14,927 bases of DNA from Beroe ovata. Taxonomy: Eukaryota; Ctenophora; Nuda; Beroida; Beroidae. The stretch is taken from positions 113,186-128,112 of the forward strand of contig CAMPET010000055.1 in NCBI GenBank assembly GCA_946803715.1, given 5' to 3'. The position numbers and the translations under genes are program-made. Positions 5,871-14,903 of the stretch are shown here, one piece after another (position 1 is the stretch's first letter; each line of letters begins with the position of its first letter). Below the pieces are notes generated by a model. The model had not been told where the DNA came from. It did no database searches and saw only the letters and a list, made by a program, of their open reading frames with translations.

Positions 5871-8800
5871 CACTGTGTTGGTAGTTCCTGGGTTCACTTC
5901 ATTCAGTACTGGACTATCTTGTAGCTTGATGATATCTGACAATGTGAGTGCCCGAATCTCCTTGTTTGAGAGCCTGATCTCAGCCCTATCTAGAGCTTGC
6001 TTTACCTCAACTCCCATCAGACTGTCCAACCCAAGGTCACCCAGTGAAACACTGTGATCTAGTTTGGATGGGTCTGATGCACCCATGATATTTGACACCA
6101 CCACCACCAAGTCCACTTCTTTATCACTCTTTCCACTGCTGCTCTCCTTGTCTGCAAGCACGATTGATGACACCACAGGTGTTGACAATGTCATGGCTTT
6201 GGACATGGTACTCAAACAGTCCCATATTCGCTGAGGGTAGGTACCACCAATATTTGCATCATTACCAGCCATTTCATGTGCCATCCCCACATCTCCCACT
6301 GCTCCCCACTGGATTGCCAGCCCAGGCAGATTGTCTCTCACCCTTCCTTCACATATCCTCTCAAGAACACTGTTAGCAGCTGCATAGTTAGCCTGACCTG
6401 CATTACCCCTACCACTGACCACGCTACTGAAACACACAAAGTGCTCGAGATCAGGGCATAAGTCACGCGACACAGCATCAAGATGTCTGCCAGTGTCCAC
6501 CTTAGCCTTGAACACCTCTTCAAACTGTGTGATGCCCAGATTCTCTAGTAGTCCATCCCGTAATATTCCTGCCAGATGGAAGATGGCAGTGACAGGACAC
6601 GATGTGTCTGTGAGAAGTTGTATGACTCCATCACGTGTAGTGGTGTCATATGTGATCACTCGCACCATGACTCCAGACTGCCCCAGTTGGCGCAACACAT
6701 GGTGCTGGTAGCTGGTCCTGGGACCTGACCTGCTCGTCAGTGCGATATGGCGTGCTCCTGAAACCAATGATATTGGTGATCGATGCGAAATTTTTAGATC
6801 GGCAGTGATAATAACAGCTAATTCAATATTAACTCCAATACCATGATGTGCAATACACATACCATGTTCAGCTAGCCACTGCACTAGTTCCAGTCCGAAA
6901 CCACCAAGACCGCCAGTGACAACATAGCACTTGTCACTGTGACAGGAGAACTTGGGAACAACTGTCTCAGGACTGTGACCCTTCTCATCCTGTGTACTGA
7001 TGACCACCTTCCCAATGTGCCTGCCCTGGGCCATGAATCGGAATGCAGCCTCCAGCTGATTGCAATGGAATAAAGTTGTGGGCAGGGGTCGGACCACACC
7101 CTCCCTGATACCAGCCTCCAAGAGTAATTTCACCTGAGGCAGGAGTGGACATTAATAAGAATCAGAACAATGTCGTCACTATCCCTAAGTGAAATTAAAA
7201 TCTAAAAGCTTTTCACTGGAAGATGATCGAACTAAGATTGCTAAAGGACTAACATCCTCCCAATCGTTATTCCCATCTTCAAATAGTGCGTCCAGGAGAA
7301 TCCCATGGAAGGAGATGTTCTTCAAGAACAATGCCATTCCCACTGGACTGTTTTCGCTCATGTCAAACTTGCCTATTTCCAAGAATCGACCGTGTCTCGC
7401 CAAACAGCGCAAACTTGCCTGGAATATGGCACCCAAATAGTGGATTCAGTTAAATAATGAGCTATATTTTCTATCACTAGAATCGGGTGTATATGATTTC
7501 GACGGTTCCCACCTGCAGTTTGTCCCCAGCAAGGGAGTTGAGTACCACGTGTACACCACGTGACTGAGTCATGTTGAGAATATCCTGCTCAAACTGAGTA
7601 CTACGTGAGTGAAGAATATGGTCACGTGACAGCCCGGAGAAACGTGTCAGCAGGAAATCCACCTTCTCTGGCGAGCCTACAGTTGTGAAAACCTGAATAA
7701 AATGTGAGATATATTATGAAGGAGCATGGTGCAATATCACATGGATGATATGGAAATCACGCGCGGTTACCCCGGCAACATCTCACTCACTTCACAGTTC
7801 AGATGGAGTGCTATTGCGATGGCAGCCTGACCAACACCCCCACTCCCGCTATGAATGAGAACCTTCTCCCCACTCCGTAGTCGACCACGCACAATGAGGG
7901 AATAGTACGCGGTACAGTAAACCACTGGGACACTTGCAGCATCTCTCAGTGACCACTCCTCAGGAACCTGTATAGTGGTGGATGAGGTTGGTTATAGAGT
8001 CAGGGAATGGAGCACCAACTGTGATACTGCATCAGCTGCTGCTTCAGACTTTACCTCCCACGTAAACTGAGGTCTTGTGGTAACAGTGGTAGCCAGAGCT
8101 TTAGCTGGCAGAATACCCATGACTCTCTGTGGCTCTTCTCCACTCTCAGTATGTCCACTGAACTCCAGGCCTAGGACACAGTCGGTGCTACCCTGCATCT
8201 CTAGAGGGAGGGCGTCTGGAGGCAGTTTACCCGTGGCTATCATGACGTCACGGAAATTGAGCGATGCGAAGGACACCTGTAAACAGTGGATGATGATGGA
8301 TTGCAGTTAAGATTGTTCAACCCAATAATGCTAAAACACACCCTGATTTCTTACCTCGCATCTAATGGTATCTTCGGTTGTCATGGAGACTGGTGACTGT
8401 ATCCATGACAAAGAGGACAGATCCCCACGTGTGAGGGTGTCCACATAGGCAGATATCACGCGTGACGAGGTAACGCGTTGTTCAGGTAGAGTCACGCGTT
8501 GCTCACGCAGAGCAGAGACTTCGTGGTGACGATACGTTCCCCACTTGCCGTCTACATACACATTATTGACGAGATCTTGCTCCACAATGTTAGTTGTCGT
8601 GTACTTATCCAGTTGTGTTGGTGACAATATCGATCTGAATGGCAGAATAGTGATGTCGGATTTAAGATGCTACCCCCGAGAGTTTATTCGCATCGGTTCT
8701 GACATAGGTAGAAAATTTTTGTGTCATCAATTATAATTGTCATAGCAACAACTTTGCAACAGTTACACATTATCCTACCGTATTTTGTGTGCACCCTCTT

Positions 8801-11800
8801 CATGTCTGAGTGCGTTACAGAGTCCCTGAACACCTGTCGAGTTGTCACCTAGCAACCATATTCTGTCCACCGTGGTGTCTGTCACTGCTGTCTGCACACT
8901 CTCTACCCACATGAACTCATCACTGTGCACTGTGATGAACTTGTGTCGTAGTGGTGATACCTGGATGTAAATAGGAGAGTTTTTATCACTGGGTGCTATG
9001 ATAGTATGATAGAACGATCTCAACAAGTCTTACATACCCTTTCTTCCCGTCTTCTGATAAGTGAGAGTTGATGGTTACCAGAACGTCTACTAGCAACACA
9101 ATTCCTCTCCACGATTTCCGGTAAATCATCCTCAGCACTACTCAGCAACACCAGGAAACCCTCGTCTGGAGTCAAGCAACCCAGCACGTTGTCTAGCAAC
9201 CCTCCGCAAGCAACCCATGACGTCACAACAATGTTGAAGGATGTGTCACCCGGTATGGGTTGAGAAACATCCCAAACAATGCATTTTATCCCCTCATTGT
9301 CCAGTTTTTGCTCTTCTGCTCCAACTGCTAAAGTGTAGCTACACACTGGTCGACCAGGAATGCTGTTTAAAACCGCCTCAGTATCTCTGTGAACAAATGA
9401 ATGGTCACGCTCACTGGCCGAAATACTGGTATCAGAGTTGAATAACATCGAACATCATTGATTTTCAACAAACCTCTTGAATTCTGTGGCTCCCCCGACT
9501 TCAAGAACAGATATGGACCCGAATCCAGTGATATTTTCCTGTGCAATATCGAGCAGTGTCCTAAGAGCCTCACTCTCGATCAGGTCACTCGCTTCTCTCA
9601 CAGCTCCACAGTTAGAGTCACATGTCACATTGTCATAGGAGATGTGATGGAATGGTGTGAACATGTAAGTCTCGAGTGTTGCAGTGCGGCCAGGTGATCG
9701 TCTCTGAGTTAGAGTCGTATGGAGACCTGGGGAAAATGAGAATGATACTTCCTGGGTAATGTACTGTCTCCTCGCAGTTCAGTTTGCAAGTTGTTTGACT
9801 AACCCTGAATAATGACGCCACCTGCCACACACTGGTTAGTGGCGTGGTTCACTGAGAATGGCACTGTGCCAAGTGGCGGGTGGAGGGTGGGGTTCACTGA
9901 CAACCTCCTGATCCGGGTGGGTAGACGTAGAGCGCGAGATTGGGACCCGATCAGCTGTACCTGGGAACAGGGGCACGTGTCATCTCAACACACATTACCA
10001 CAGTATTCAGAGACACTATTACTTCCCGACAAGAACTCATGAATTCACTTACTTGTAACATGGTATCGAGGAAACTGGTCCAATCACCGTTCCATGCTAG
10101 GTTACCAGCTGTTCCCTGGTTGTTTGCTTTCACTATCCCTTGATACAACTCCTTATACTCGTACCCTCGAAGTCGCAGTTCCTGGGATGTTAGAGAGTCA
10201 AACGCATGTAAATCCTGATTATTGAACCATTCATTCTAAGCAGCGAATATCGATTTAGAAGTATCCGTACCTTGTATATCCCCTCTGTATCAAGCATGAG
10301 TCCACTTCCATCTTCCACATTCTCTGTCTCCCCTCCTACCCCACTCCCACTCTCTCCCTCCATAGAATAGCCACCACTCACAGCAAGAGTGCCACCAGTA
10401 GCCACCTCAAACCTCTGTAGCCCTGGGCTGAGTACCACAGTGATTTCTGTTATCTCATCTGGACGCAAGATGGTAGCTTGATGTAGAGTCACATCCTCAA
10501 AAGTCACGTGACACTTGTCGACATTGGTGTATGTTGCCGTGGCAACACTTTTCCACACAAAGTAGAGGTAACCCGTGGCAGGGAGTAGATTCCTCCCGTC
10601 TATAACGTGATGGGACATGCTGTAATAGGGAGACGTGGTGTCCAGTGTGTCCACTTTGTAGCTAAATTGTACCTGGTCAGAGGACAGGGGTAAGAGAAAT
10701 GGTTATACACACGTGTTGTGGTGTAGGGACTGATGTTATAGCCCTGTACCTGGTTCGCGGAGCTAGATCCCCGGCTATAGTCCTCGAGAGAGGGAGTAGT
10801 GTACTGGACAGAGTGGTCCCATTTCACCATACTCCCCATAGGAGGGAGATTCACCAGGGGGAGTGTGGGGGTTTCATAAAACCTCCCAAACGTGGGGTTC
10901 GCCCCTTCATTCCACAACTTCCCGATAGAATTGAGAAAGTATTCGACACATTTGGGATCTTTCCTCTTCATGAGTGGTAGAATTGTACATGTAGGCAGTG
11001 CTCGCTTGAGTATGGGCTGGAGGAGACCACAGGCCGCTATCTCAACCACAAGCGCTCCCTCAGGAATGTGTGACAGACTGTCGTGAAACCTGTATGAGAT
11101 GATGACTGACATGACGTGAAATTGTCTGTAGTGACTGGCACATGAAACTGTCACAAATCATTGCTTTTTCTCGTATAATATAAGCTAGGTACTTACAGCA
11201 CAGGGCTGACTAGATTGTTGGACATGTAGGATGCATCGCAAAGAGTAGCAAGGTCCCAGTCAGCCTCCTTCCTTGATGTACAAATCCAACCTGGTTGAAA
11301 TAATAGCCGTCATCTTCCAGCCCCTTAAGACTGGGGTCTCCCTCGGGGAATCAAATAATGGGGATTGGGGAACATTTTAAACGTTATCCTCAACATTGAC
11401 TAACGGGTAGATCTAGTTCTCGGCTCTGTTATGATATGCTTGAGACACTGTTCCAGAGCTGGTCCCACTGGGGTCAGGACTGGAGAATGGAATGCTACTC
11501 CACATGATTGTACTCCTTTAGCAAATATTCCGTCTTCACTCAATTTCTCTACCAGACCGTCCACCAGTGCTTTTTTACCCGAAACTGTTACTGATTCCTG
11601 TAGAGAAGTGTTCCTCTGAATAGGAGTGTCCACAGTCCCTATTCTACTTTTTTATGAATATTCATTCCTCTTGCAACTAGTATTTAATGTAGCATTACAT
11701 CATTTCGTTTATAATTATTCGTGGCCGGTATAAACACAGAAATACGATTGTTTCCTAGTCGAAAAGGCGGAGATAATGGAGATTGAGATAGAGTTTGCAG

Positions 11801-14800
11801 GAATATTGCATCATTCCTACAAAATAATCTGTAGGTCAATTGTATGTGTGTCAATAGGTCGGTAATGTCATTAACGACCTGGAAAAGGCTCTTTTCAATC
11901 ATTCTATCGAAAAAACAACAATGACGTGATGCTGTACCTGAGAGTTGTGGCACGCTGGAACTACACCAGGGGGACAAGCTCGGGTAGCTTCGTCCCATGT
12001 GAGACCCACAGCTGCCATCCCACCTTCACCGAGGTCAGCGTCGCTGATACACTTCCCTGCGTGATTACGTGACGGGTAACGCGTGACAGCAATTGCTGTA
12101 AGGGGGTAGCGCGTGAGATGCCACATTGGATTGTGGTCGGATGAAGAAAGATAAGGGAGTTGGCGTTATAGGGGTCGTACCCTTGAAGTAACTGGTCAGT
12201 ATAGTCTGCCGGATATCGAAACATCTGTCTGCGTATGCACAGACTGTCTCCCCAGAACTATGCCCAACAAGGCCGTCAGGGACAAGACCAAACTCTCTCA
12301 ACAAATCCACCAAACCAATCTGAAATGACAATAGATCAGAGTAGGAACTGTAGTATTGTTACAATAGCTGGGACTCCCGAAACACTTAAGAAGGAATTAG
12401 GACTTTGAATTAGGAATTCCTAAATGGAAGTTAAGGCATCTAAAACGGTGTCCTAACTTCATTAAGGAATTCCTAAATGTCTTCCTAAGTGGTTCGCGAA
12501 GGAGGCGGAAGAATAGAAAGAGACGCACAATTGTAAGCAGATTCCACATACTTTGGTACGAGATAGTAGACTGCATTTTCGGGAATTTTATGGTATACTT
12601 ATGTTGTATTATTACAATACCTATGTATAGTACCTATATTGCACTAACACAATCCTTACAATGTACATAGCAACTATTGCAGTAAAGTCTAACCTGCATT
12701 GCACAAAGTGACACGCTGGCGTGCGTGGCAGTTTGGAGGTTAGCACTTGGTGACGTAAGAAGGTGGTACAGGTCAATGGTGCAACCTGGTACACTCGACA
12801 GAGCTTTACAACACTCATCAATAGACCTGGGGAAATAGTGAAATATTCTCCAGCCCACACGCCAATTTGCTGACTTGCCACGACCTTTAAGTTTCATCTA
12901 ATGATAGCATGCATAAAAACTACACTACACAATGTGCACTGTACACTTTTCACTGTGTACATTGCAACCTGTGTAGTGTGTAGGTACCACACAATGCATA
13001 TACCTACGTATAAAACAATGTACCAGCCATTACATCAAATCCAGTACAATGAAATTCCCTTCTCACAGCTACACACAGCCACACACAGCCACACGCAATA
13101 GCGAGCACTGTTTGAGTGTGTATAGCTCTGTGAAAAGTGATGATTTGTGAACTGTTGGGGCGTGGTCATTACACACTACAAAATGCACATACTCATCACT
13201 CGCAACTTACTGCGGTACTGCAGGTTGAGCCCCAGTTGGTACTATCGGTTAAATAGGGTATTTACCTCCTGAATGTCGCATATCGGAGCATATCACGTCC
13301 CATTTCGTTCCACTGAGCCCCCATACCGGTCATGATAAACCAGATGGGACGTTTTCTTGCTGGGTTGTCAGCCACCACGGGATCCCTCTTGACACCGTTC
13401 AGTACCACATACCCACGAGTCACGTGGGATGTCGGCGCTTCCTGTAACAAGAGAACGGAGTGAGGAGTTGACGACTCAGCAATATANAGATCAGAGTAGG
13501 AACTGTAGTATTGTTACAATAGCTGGGACTCCCGAAACACTTAAGAAGGAATTAGGACTTTGAATTAGGAATTCCTAAATGGAAGTTAAGGCATCTAAAA
13601 CGGTGTCCTAACTTCATTAAGGAATTCCTAAATGTCTTCCTAAGTGGTTCGCGAAGGAGGCGGAAGAATAGAAAGAGACGCACAATTGTAAGCAGATTCC
13701 ACATACTTTGGTACGAGATAGTAGACTGCATTTTCGGGAATTTTATGGTATACTTATGTTGTATTATTACAATACCTATGTATAGTACCTATATTGCACT
13801 AACACAATCCTTACAATGTACATAGCAACTATTGCAGTAAAGTCTAACCTGCATTGCACAAAGTGACACGCTGGCGTGCGTGGCAGTTTGGAGGTTAGCA
13901 CTTGGTGACGTAAGAAGGTGGTACAGGTCAATGGTGCAACCTGGTACACTCGACAGAGCTTTACAACACTCATCAATAGACCTGGGGAAATAGTGAAATA
14001 TTCTCCAGCCCACACGCCAATTTGCTGACTTGCCACGACCTTTAAGTTTCATCTAATGATAGCATGCATAAAAACTACACTACACAATGTACACTGTACA
14101 CTGTGTACATTGCAACCTGTGTAGGTACCACACAATGTATCCTTTCGCGCACTATATAGTATTACCTACGTTATACGTATAAAACAATGTACCAGCCATT
14201 GCATCAAATCCAGTACAATGAAATTCCCTTCTCTCAGCTACACACACAGCCACACGCAATAGCGAGCATTGTTTGAGTGTGTACAGCTCTGCGAAAAGTG
14301 ATGATTTGTGCACTGTTGGGGCGTGATCATTACACACTACACAATGCACATACTCATCACTCGCAGCTTACTGCGGTACTGCAGGTTGAGCCCCAGTTGG
14401 TACTATCCGTTATATAGGGTATTTACCTCCTGAATGTCGCATATCGGAGCATATCACGTCCCATTTCGTTCCACTGAGCCCCCATACCGGTCATGATAAA
14501 CCAGATGGGACGTTTTCTTGCTGGGTTGTCAGCCACGACGGGATCCCTCTTGACACCGTTCAGTACCACATACCCACGAGTCACGTGGGATGTCGGCGCT
14601 TCCTGTAACAAGAGAACGGAGTGAGGAGTTGACGACTCAGCAATATAATATACCAGTCCATTTAGGAGCAAAAGGATGTCAGATGCGAATAAACATAGCA
14701 GTCCGTACCTGTGCTATCATGTGGAGGTAGCTGAGTTTGTCTGCAGTCACGTGTTCGTCACGTATCCTAGACAATGCAGCGACAGTATTGTCATGACCAC

Positions 14801-14867
14801 GTGTGAAATAGGGGACCAACATGGGGATCTCAGAGTCAACTGCCCTACTCTCCTCTCCAGCCACACC
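5702..14867 (-). CDS. FASN: Type I fatty acid synthase (FASN-like), partial, 22 exons
   Basis: Cytosolic multienzyme that builds long-chain acyl chains from malonyl-CoA and NADPH. Exons, 5' to 3': 14709-14867, 14427-14602, 13849-13981 (or duplicates 13266-13441, 12694-12826), 12181-12319, 11938-12056, 11405-11597, 11197-11290, 10750-11089, 10271-10672, 10053-10181, 9804-9960, 9474-9726, 9038-9386, 8779-8960, 8355-8634, 8055-8276, 7791-7967, 7513-7692, 7254-7418, 6863-7133, 5910-6757, 5702-5854. All borders are GT-AG and phases agree throughout, giving 1706 aa when one copy of the duplicated pair is used. Order is linker, AT, DH, pseudo-MT, ER, KR, ACP, TE tail, as in animal FAS. The KS is off the right edge. 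The TE core is missing and the last 55-nt intron (5855-5909) is doubtful. A FAS-like PKS is the alternative, but ER/KR similarity and TE remains favour FAS ancestry. Confidence 0.9.
5910..6090 (-). other. Acyl carrier protein (ACP) domain
   Basis: [20 protein letters not shown] carries the phosphopantetheine attachment serine of the DSL motif (codon at 6021-6023). The fourth-helix sequence [15 protein letters not shown] follows. The domain is complete. In animal FAS a linker and ~250-residue thioesterase should follow. Here the frame reaches the putative donor CCA|GTACTG at 5909, or stops at TGA 5832-5834 if unspliced. Confidence 0.9.
6230..6990 (-). other. Beta-ketoreductase (KR) domain
   Basis: A short-chain dehydrogenase-type ketoreductase. 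The cofactor loop reads [17 protein letters not shown]. Then come [32 protein letters not shown] and the catalytic region [20 protein letters not shown], with Ser and Tyr in place, followed by NSVLERICE and [14 protein letters not shown] 105-nt intron (6758-6862) interrupts it after WLAEH. This intron has no stop and keeps the frame. Confidence 0.9.
6758..6862 (-). other. Stop-free, frame-preserving intron in KR
   Basis: The donor is CATG|GTATGT and the acceptor TTGGTTTCAG|GAG. Length is 105 nt, a multiple of three, and no stop occurs in the host frame. Removal restores the conserved [18 protein letters not shown] continuity. Retention would insert 35 residues (starting [16 protein letters not shown]) between two KR core strands. 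Confidence 0.85.
7010..8500 (-). other. Enoyl reductase (ER) domain
   Basis: NADPH-dependent enoyl-ACP reductase of the MDR superfamily. It spans exons 15-20: [74 protein letters not shown], the nucleotide-binding [50 protein letters not shown] and [14 protein letters not shown]. All expected ER hallmarks are present, so activity is likely. Confidence 0.9.
9038..9726 (-). other. Degenerate methyltransferase (pseudo-MT) domain
   Basis: Exons 12-13 match the non-catalytic methyltransferase-fold region of animal [20 protein letters not shown], then [15 protein letters not shown] where an active enzyme would carry a GxGxG SAM-binding loop, and later [20 protein letters not shown] and [11 protein letters not shown]. 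Lack of the glycine-rich loop suggests it cannot bind SAM, as in mammalian FAS. Exon 14 (8779-8960) begins the pseudo-KR region with FMWVESVQ and [17 protein letters not shown]. Confidence 0.75.
9804..10672 (-). other. Dehydratase (DH) double hot-dog domain
   Basis: The domain spans exons 9-11. The catalytic His lies in [14 protein letters not shown], a good match to the family HxxxGxxxxP signature. The second catalytic residue is the Asp of [10 protein letters not shown] in exon 10. Other family words are [14 protein letters not shown] and LPTRIRRL. The segment usually written GYxYGPxFQG in vertebrates reads [10 protein letters not shown] here, so the Gly-Pro pair is absent. This may be ordinary invertebrate variation. 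Exon 9 carries a Gly/Glu-rich low-complexity insert ([19 protein letters not shown]). Confidence 0.85.
12333..13486. repeat. Tandem duplication, copy 1
   Basis: 1154 bp carrying the AT exons at 12694-12826 and 13266-13441. Its first ~600 bases look identical to copy 2, offset by 1155. The intron part at ~12936-13260 differs by many substitutions and several indels. The exon part (13266-13441) differs by one silent change (GTG/GTC, Val). It ends at the undetermined base 13487. Confidence 0.95.
12383..12491. repeat. Intronic ~110-bp fold-back, copy 1
   Basis: CACTTAAGAAG at 12383 mirrors CTTCCTAAGTG at 12481-12491. Inner arms AATTAGGAATTCC and GGAATTCCTAAAT also pair, as do GAAGTTAAGG and CCTAACTTC. 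The loop centres near AAAACGG. This is an AT-rich imperfect palindrome of MITE type inside an AT-domain intron. Confidence 0.7.
13487..13487. other. Single undetermined base (N) at the duplication junction
   Basis: The only ambiguous base in the window. It lies exactly between the end of copy 1 (CAATATA) and the start of copy 2 (AGATCAGAGTAGG), which is typical of two contigs joined without resolving their overlap. Confidence 0.95.
13488..14647. repeat. Tandem duplication, copy 2
   Basis: 1160 bp with AT exons at 13849-13981 and 14427-14602. It ends at CAATATA, where copy 1 also ends. Relative to copy 1 it has a net 6-bp gain in the long intron, including an AT/CG-rich stretch around 14140-14180. 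The exon pair totals 309 nt and has phase 0 at both outer borders, so a transcript using both copies would stay in frame with a 103-residue repeat. Confidence 0.95.
13538..13646. repeat. Intronic ~110-bp fold-back, copy 2
   Basis: The same fold-back as at 12383-12491, repeated by the tandem duplication at an offset of 1155. No difference from copy 1 was seen. Confidence 0.7.
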
Positions 14868-14903
14868 CTGTGCCAATCACTTGATATGAATAGAGCATGT
14901 TTG

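Larger units (their letters stand above)
10910..14560 (-). other. Malonyl/acetyl transferase (AT) domain
   Basis: This segment loads acyl units onto the ACP. It runs over exons 2-8 from [20 protein letters not shown] to about [17 protein letters not shown]. The nucleophile is the Ser of GHSSGE (codon at 12257-12259; most animal FAS have GHSLGE), and the catalytic His is in GVAFHSPVL. Exactly 25 residues after the serine, where mammalian FAS has the malonyl-carboxylate-binding Arg606, the codon at 12182-12184 is AAG (Lys; SYFKGKC against human AYWRGQC). Exons 2 and 3 are present twice because of the tandem duplication. Confidence 0.88.

Noticed and set aside
5855-5909. Simple sequencing frameshift as the full explanation of the ACP/TE frame change
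   Set aside because: A one-base error would restore the frame but could not account for the ~200 missing TE residues, so a deletion, mis-join or intron must be invoked as well.
5740-6057. 105-codon plus-strand open frame
   Set aside because: It is antisense to the ACP and TE-tail exons of the FASN-like gene, and its translation has no recognisable motif.
12901-13101. 66-codon plus-strand open frame in the duplicated intron
   Set aside because: Cys/Thr/His-rich translation of CA-rich intronic repeat. The equivalent in copy 2 is disrupted by indels.
12693-13849. Biological exon duplication as the leading explanation
   Set aside because: The N exactly at the junction and the allele-like pattern of differences make an assembly artefact more likely. 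The biological option is kept only as a low-interest alternative.
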